Below, in pieces: positions 49,821 to 49,895 of a stretch of DNA of 49,895 nt; position 1 is the stretch's first letter; each line of letters opens with the position of its first letter. The stretch spans positions 1-49,895 of the forward strand of contig NZ_JABULH010000010.1 in NCBI RefSeq assembly GCF_013328205.1, given 5' to 3'. The notes beneath the pieces were generated by a model. That model had not been told where the DNA came from. It saw only the letters and a list, made by a program, of their open reading frames with translations, and did no database searches. A program made the position numbers and the translations under genes. The stretch comes from Sphingomonas hominis. GTDB taxonomy: Bacteria; Pseudomonadota; Alphaproteobacteria; Sphingomonadales; Sphingomonadaceae.

Positions 49821-49895
49821 TGTGGATCGGCGTGGAAAAAGGACCCCGGTAGCGGGGTGATCGGCGTCGAAAAGGGACCCCTCATCCCGGTGGTC
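49821..49895. mobile_element. Terminus of an IS21-like element (partial)
   Basis: Two near-identical 23-bp repeats beginning GATCGGCG and ending GGACCCC lie at 49825-49847 and 49859-49881, the multiple terminal repeats typical of IS21-family ends. The element continues beyond the window; its istA and istB genes are not visible. Confidence 0.65.

Overview
The window looks like part of a large plasmid or plasmid-derived element of an alphaproteobacterium, most likely a sphingomonad. The reasons are the high GC content, the families present (RPA-type RepA, RepC, ArdC, a strawberry-notch methylase-helicase, DUF3768, DUF7007 and DUF6927 proteins) and the long, compact, mostly minus-strand gene train. 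The host assignment is inference. No rRNA, tRNA or CRISPR array was seen.

Layout. (1) 30-13436: minus-strand accessory backbone. At its core is a closely packed run: DUF7007 protein, HerA/DUF87-type ATPase, a protein made of seven Myb/SANT-like repeats, a GHKL ATPase, a PP-loop (PAPS-reductase-like) enzyme, DUF3768 protein, a small protein, a TGT/DpdA-like base-exchange enzyme and a Mom-like DNA-adenine-modification protein. This is the best candidate here for an undescribed system: a plasmid-borne DNA hypermodification or anti-restriction cassette. (2) 13437-24596: heavy-metal island. It holds a CsoR/InrS-type repressor with two G/C-tract operators, an NreB-like exporter, a czcI-czcC-czcB-czcA efflux operon (czcC is frameshifted) and, convergent to it, a chrB-chrA-SOD chromate operon. 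(3) 24597-38141: the backbone resumes with small DUF proteins, a nuclease-like lipoprotein, an ArdC antirestriction protein, a very large ParB-like protein, a DarB/strawberry-notch-like methylase-helicase and a CHC2/Toprim primase-like protein. (4) 38142-44604: maintenance. parA plus a ribbon-helix-helix gene flanked by repeats, a lytic transglycosylase, small membrane proteins, an orphan repC with a candidate antisense RNA, and an iteron origin beside an RPA-family repA. (5) 44605-49895: mobile and decayed DNA. An IS1182-like transposase, a resolvase, an IS481-family element joining fragments of an acyl-CoA synthetase and a glutathione S-transferase, and an acyl-CoA dehydrogenase fragment cut by the end of an IS21-like element.

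How it fits together: replication and partition genes maintain the element. ArdC, the DarB-like protein and the Mom/TGT-like cassette would plausibly protect its DNA from host restriction. The metal island is the selectable cargo. A purine-rich motif (GAAGGGGAGGGGGAGC-like on the coding strand) recurs 10-65 nt upstream of at least nine backbone genes and is absent from the metal island, which suggests a shared regulatory leader for the backbone.
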